In this document: positions 62,362 through 64,000 of the stretch, piece by piece | Layout: every line of letters starts with the position of its first letter | Position numbering within the stretch: the stretch's first letter is position 1 | NCBI GenBank assembly: GCA_963782605.1 | Contig: CAWAKK010000005.1 | Location: 124,001 to 188,000, forward strand | DNA from: JBDTSW01 sp963782605 | GTDB lineage: Bacteria; Actinomycetota; Thermoleophilia; Solirubrobacterales; 70-9 | Reading direction: 5' to 3' | Length of the DNA stretch: 64,000 bases | Made by a program: the position numbers and the translations under genes | Notes under the pieces: model-generated | The model's input: the letters and a program-made list of their open reading frames with translations, nothing else | Databases searched by the model: none | Told to the model about the DNA's origin: nothing

Positions 62362-64000
62362 ACCGTTCGAAGATCCTGTATGCGATGGGGGTGCTCCTGG
62401 CCGCGATCGCGTTCGGGGTGCTCGGGTCCGCTGCGGCCTCGGCGCAGGATTCCGGCACTGACTCGGGCGGCGACGGGGACGTCTTCCGGATCGGCTGGGC
62501 TCAGGACCCGAAGACGCTCAACCCCTTCGTCGGGGTCAACGAGGAGGAGTACACGATCTGGGCGCTCAACTGGGAGCTCCTGATCAACTTCAACCCGGAG
62601 GATCTCTCGCCTGCCCCAGGCATCGCCGAGTCGTGGGAGACATCCGAGGACGGCAAGACCATCACCTTCGACCTGATCAAGGGAGCGAACTGGTCCGACG
62701 GGGAGCCGATCACGTCCAAGGACGTCAAGTTCTCGCTCGAGGTGCTCGGCGACAACGGCCTGCTGTTCGCCGGCTACACCAGCAACATCAAGGAGATCCT
62801 GACGCCTGACGACGAGACGGTGATCTTCGAGATGAAGCGCCCGGACGCGCGCGCCATCGGCGGGATGTACATCTACATACTCCCCGAGCACATCTGGGGC
62901 AAGGTCCCGGTCGATGAGCTCACGGGGGCCTACCAGCCCGAGCTCCCGCTCGTCGGCAGTGGCCCCTACATCGTCACCGAGTTCGAGCGCGGGGGGATCT
63001 CGCGGATGGAGGTGAATCCGGAATGGCGCGGCGATCCACCCGGGTTCGAGGAGATCCAGTTCATCCGCTATGGCAGCCAGGACGCGGTCGAGCGCGCCCT
63101 CAGCCTGGGCGAGCTCGACTTCATCCCCGAGGTGGAGCCCGCGACCTTCGAGCGCCTCAGCAAACAGGAGGACATCGAGACGATCAACTCGCCCACGTAC
63201 GCCTTCACCGAGCTCTCCTTCAACCTCTGTCCGGAGGAGGAGTGCCCGGACGCGCAGTTCAACCCCGCGATCCAGGACGTCGCGATCCGGCAGGCGACCG
63301 CCTACGCGATCGATCGGGAGCGGATCAACACGATCGCAACCCAGGACACAGCGTTCGTCGCTCACGGGCTCTTGCCCTCGTTCTACAAGGACTTCTACGA
63401 GGAACCGGAGCAGGACTACGCCTACGACCCCGAGATGGCGGAGCAGATCCTCGACGACGCCGGCTGGGAGCTGAACGAGGACGGGATTCGCGAGAAGGAC
63501 GGCATGGTCGCCTCATTCGACCTCTACGCCCGCTCTGAGTCCCCGTACACGGTCCAGATGGCGAAGCTGATCGCCGAGCAGGCGATGGAAGTCGGGATCG
63601 AATACAACGTCCAGATCGTGAGCACGGACAAGCTCACGGAGCTCACGATCCGTAAGGAAGGCGGCTAGCCAGCCCCGGAGTTCGACGCCTTCATCTGGGG
63701 CTGGGGCGGCGACCCGTACGACCCGAGCTACCTGCTCAGCCTCATGACCACGGACCAGATCGGGTCCTCGTCGGACGCCTTCTATTCGAACCCCGAGTAC
63801 GACCGCCTCTACGAGCAGCAGCTGACTCTTGTCGGCCCCGACAACTTGGAGGAGCGCAAAGCGGTGATCCAGGAGATGATCGCGATCCTCCAGGAGGACC
63901 TGCCCTACATCGTCCTCACCTACGACCCCGACCTCGAGGCCTACCGCACCGATTCCATAGGCGACTTCGAGCGCACCTGCCCGGCTGAGACCGGCACGGT
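62358..64000 (+). CDS. Family 5 (peptide/nickel-type) ABC substrate-binding protein, internal stop, cut by window end
   Basis: GTG start with AAGGAGGAG upstream, overlapping the S66 stop. Signal peptide (VLLAAIAFGVLGSAAASAQ) then the SBP_bac_5 fold: IGWAQDPKTLNPFVG, SWETSEDGKTITFDLIKGANWSDGEP, GSGPYIVTEF, and VAIRQATAYAIDRERIN. A TAG at 63666-63668 interrupts the frame after RKEGG, yet the same frame continues with PAPEFDAFIWGWGGDPYDPSYLL and NPEYDRLYEQQ to the window end. AAG to TAG is one change, so error or a recent nonsense mutation. Permease and ATPase genes would be expected downstream. Confidence 0.85.

Noticed and set aside
1..64000. CRISPR arrays, insertion sequences, prophage, tRNA or rRNA genes
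   Set aside because: I saw no regular repeat-spacer array, transposase or integrase, and no tRNA cloverleaf or rRNA sequence on either strand by reading.

Overview
The window is high-GC bacterial DNA with GTG/TTG starts, tightly overlapping operons, a SARP/ATPase/TPR regulator, a SOS box of the GAAC-N4-GTTC type and small exported proteins of a kind common in Actinobacteriota. I infer an actinobacterium, possibly of the Thermoleophilia; no rRNA or other taxonomic marker is present, so this is tentative.

Positions 1-28,000 form a C1/methylated-amine region. It holds a formate dehydrogenase C-terminus, folD, a serine-glyoxylate-type aminotransferase, a LysR regulator, malyl-CoA lyase and phosphoribulokinase (serine-cycle enzymes and a likely regulatory module). 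A GntR regulator follows. Next are two separate gmaS-mgsA-mgsB-mgsC sets (gamma-glutamylmethylamide synthetase plus three-subunit N-methylglutamate synthase) at 6.3-11.4 kb and 22.9-27.3 kb. Between them lie two tandem SoxB-like FAD oxidoreductases and a long minus-strand operon: soxD-soxA-soxG-soxB (heterotetrameric N-methylglutamate dehydrogenase/sarcosine oxidase type), fhs, fchA, an EamA exporter and cynS (cyanase). Read together: methylamine is ligated to glutamate, converted to N-methylglutamate, demethylated onto tetrahydrofolate, then oxidised to formate and CO2 (FolD, FchA, Fhs, formate dehydrogenase) or assimilated through the serine cycle.

Positions 28-44 kb are mixed: a SIS-domain protein, two exported proteins, a large SARP/degenerate-cyclase/ATPase regulator, a PLP decarboxylase, a secreted glucose/sorbosone-dehydrogenase-like protein with PKD and RTX-like repeats, a cysteine-desulfurase-like protein and a sugar MFS transporter. 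Positions 44-48.5 kb hold a TetR repressor with a perfect palindromic operator before a PotD-like lipoprotein, nitrilase-family amidohydrolase, enoyl-CoA hydratase and SDR. Positions 48.5-58 kb hold a sulfatase, glycosyltransferase, VOC protein, exported phosphodiesterase-like protein, HD-domain protein, CYTH and CHAD proteins, an MFS carrier, dinB under a SOS box, and a deacetylase-family protein. Positions 58.3-64 kb hold lysine-degradation genes kdd and kce with a hotdog protein, a TetR regulator, an S66 peptidase and a peptide-binding lipoprotein/SBP cut by the window end.

About a dozen genes carry single-base frameshifts, and one has an in-frame stop, each with clear homologous continuation. 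The pattern looks more like residual sequencing error than decay, so coordinates for those genes span both frames.
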